NCBI GenBank assembly: GCA_030530185.1
Contig: JAUMVL010000111.1
Span: 1-5,829 of the forward strand
Direction: 5' to 3'
DNA: 5,829 nt
Origin: Clostridia bacterium
GTDB taxonomy: Bacteria; Bacillota; Clostridia; Christensenellales; CAG-138
Below the pieces are notes generated by a model, which was not told the origin of the DNA, did no database searches, and saw only the letters and a list, made by a program, of their open reading frames with translations. Both the position numbers and the translations under genes were made by a program. Shown here in pieces: positions 5,119 to 5,829 of this stretch; within the stretch, counting starts at the first letter, position 1, and every line of letters starts with the position of its first letter.

Positions 5119-5829
5119 TCAGAAAATCTTCTGCAAGTAATTGTAAAGCGCAAGATGCCACGAACCGATCGAATGGTACCGCATCGGGAACATGTCGAAG
5201 CTCGTATTGACGCCGTAGCGCAGTCGCGGCTCAATCCCGCTCAGCATCCGGTAGCCCCTTACCTGTGCAGGCATTGCAAAATCAAAGTTGCCGGTCGTCA
5301 TATACAGATAATGGATCGGAAGGTCCTTGAACGCATCGGACTGCAGTGTCTTTTGGAAATACTCCGCCGGTGTGCGGAACGCGGAGAACATTCCAAACCA
5401 GGAGAAGTAGTCCAGACTGCCGCAGAACGCGGAATGGCAGGTTGTCACCGAGCCGCGCGACAGGCCGGCAAACGCGCGGTGGTCACGGCTGCTCGCAAAG
5501 CCCGCGTCGTCGATCGACTCGGCATAGGTGCTGTACTTGGATTCCACCGCAGGCATCAGATCGTTTCGCAGCTCCTCTCGGAACGAAAACGTCAAGGCAT
5601 CGAGTCCGTCCTTGCAATCGTCCTCCACATAGGACGTCGGCGTTACGACAATCAGCGGCTCGATCTCGCCTGCTGCAATCATCCGATCGAGCATGACCTT
5701 GTTGTAGTGATGCGTGGAAAGCCAGTAGTTTTCATCATCGCCCGTGCCATGCATCAGATAGAGGATGTTGTACGGCTTGGATTCCTCGTACCCGTAAGGC
5801 AGGTATACAAGAGCGCGCTTTTGGAGGCT
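5119..5829 (-). CDS. Putative esterase, PF00756 (esterase D / feruloyl esterase-like), 5' end outside window
   Basis: The frame stays open to the window edge, so the gene is partial; 236 residues are visible. The stretch before the internal ATG at 5754, ALVYLPYGYEESKPYNILYL, continues the family pattern and shows that ATG is not the start. The fold is alpha/beta hydrolase of the type found in enterochelin esterases, CE1 feruloyl esterases and esterase D. The segment LYLMHGTGDDEN (visible 23-34) is the oxyanion-hole loop. The nucleophile is Ser124 in GLSRG (122-126). Asp183 (GNFDFAMP) is the likely acid, and His219 (RYHS), five residues before Trp and near the C-terminus, matches the family His-x-x-x-x-Trp pattern before LY. 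It probably hydrolyses carboxylic or sugar-linked esters. Whether it is secreted cannot be told because the N-terminus is missing. It is the first visible gene of a two-gene operon with the anchored hydrolase downstream; the promoter lies outside. Confidence 0.88.
   Translation of the reverse strand, partial: SLQKRALVYLPYGYEESKPYNILYLMHGTGDDENYWLSTHHYNKVMLDRMIAAGEIEPLIVVTPTSYVEDDCKDGLDALTFSFREELRNDLMPAVESKYSTYAESIDDAGFASSRDHRAFAGLSRGSVTTCHSAFCGSLDYFSWFGMFSAFRTPAEYFQKTLQSDAFKDLPIHYLYMTTGNFDFAMPAQVRGYRMLSGIEPRLRYGVNTSFDMFPMRYHSIGSWHLALYNYLQKIF

Noticed and set aside
4241..5140. Long + strand open frame (299 codons) opposite the hydrolase
   Set aside because: The complementary frame has HGGG, GESAG, Asp and His of an esterase triad; this frame is Arg/His/Gln-rich with no motif.
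5108..5161. Longer N-terminus for the anchored hydrolase from the ATG at 5161
   Set aside because: It would overlap the esterase gene by about 40 bases and lacks a good ribosome binding site, whereas the ATG at 5107 has GGAGG at proper spacing and places the hydrophobic anchor right at the N-terminus.

Overview
The window looks like chromosomal DNA from a moderately GC-rich member of the Clostridia, probably a gut or anaerobic Oscillospirales-like lineage. I infer this from the AGGAGG-type ribosome binding sites, the extended -10 promoter, and a histidine kinase whose catalytic domain has a clostridial style. No rRNA, tRNA, CRISPR array, transposase or phage gene is visible.

Layout. Left (1-1263, + strand): the C-terminal 420 residues of a membrane sensor histidine kinase whose start lies outside the window. 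It ends at a hairpin terminator (1277-1311) that probably also serves the convergent operon on the other side. Middle (1327-3631, - strand): a two-gene ABC exporter operon. The upstream gene encodes an ATPase with an extra N-terminal membrane domain, and the downstream gene encodes an ABCG-like six-helix permease. The genes overlap by 11 bases. A good promoter lies just upstream, with a perfect 10-bp palindrome in its spacer. Next comes a gene-free stretch of about 430 bases (3632-4060) with several inverted repeats and a strong minus-strand terminator. Right (4061-5829, - strand): two serine hydrolases of the alpha/beta fold, 11 bases apart. The upstream one is an esterase of the PF00756 (esterase D / feruloyl esterase / Fes) type, cut by the window edge. 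The downstream one is a membrane-anchored HSL/BD-FAE-like esterase.

How the parts may work together. The ATPase and permease together make up the two halves of an ABCG-type transporter and almost certainly form one complex. The two hydrolases are probably co-transcribed and may act in sequence on esterified substrates, but no carbohydrate-active or other pathway gene is in view to name the substrate. The kinase could regulate the adjacent exporter, as kinase/ABC pairs often do in Firmicutes, but convergent orientation is only weak support.

Nothing here is clearly a new biological system. The most unusual items are the membrane-domain ATPase fused in a split ABCG exporter, the palindrome inside its promoter, and the structured region 3827-4067, which could give a small 3'-UTR RNA.
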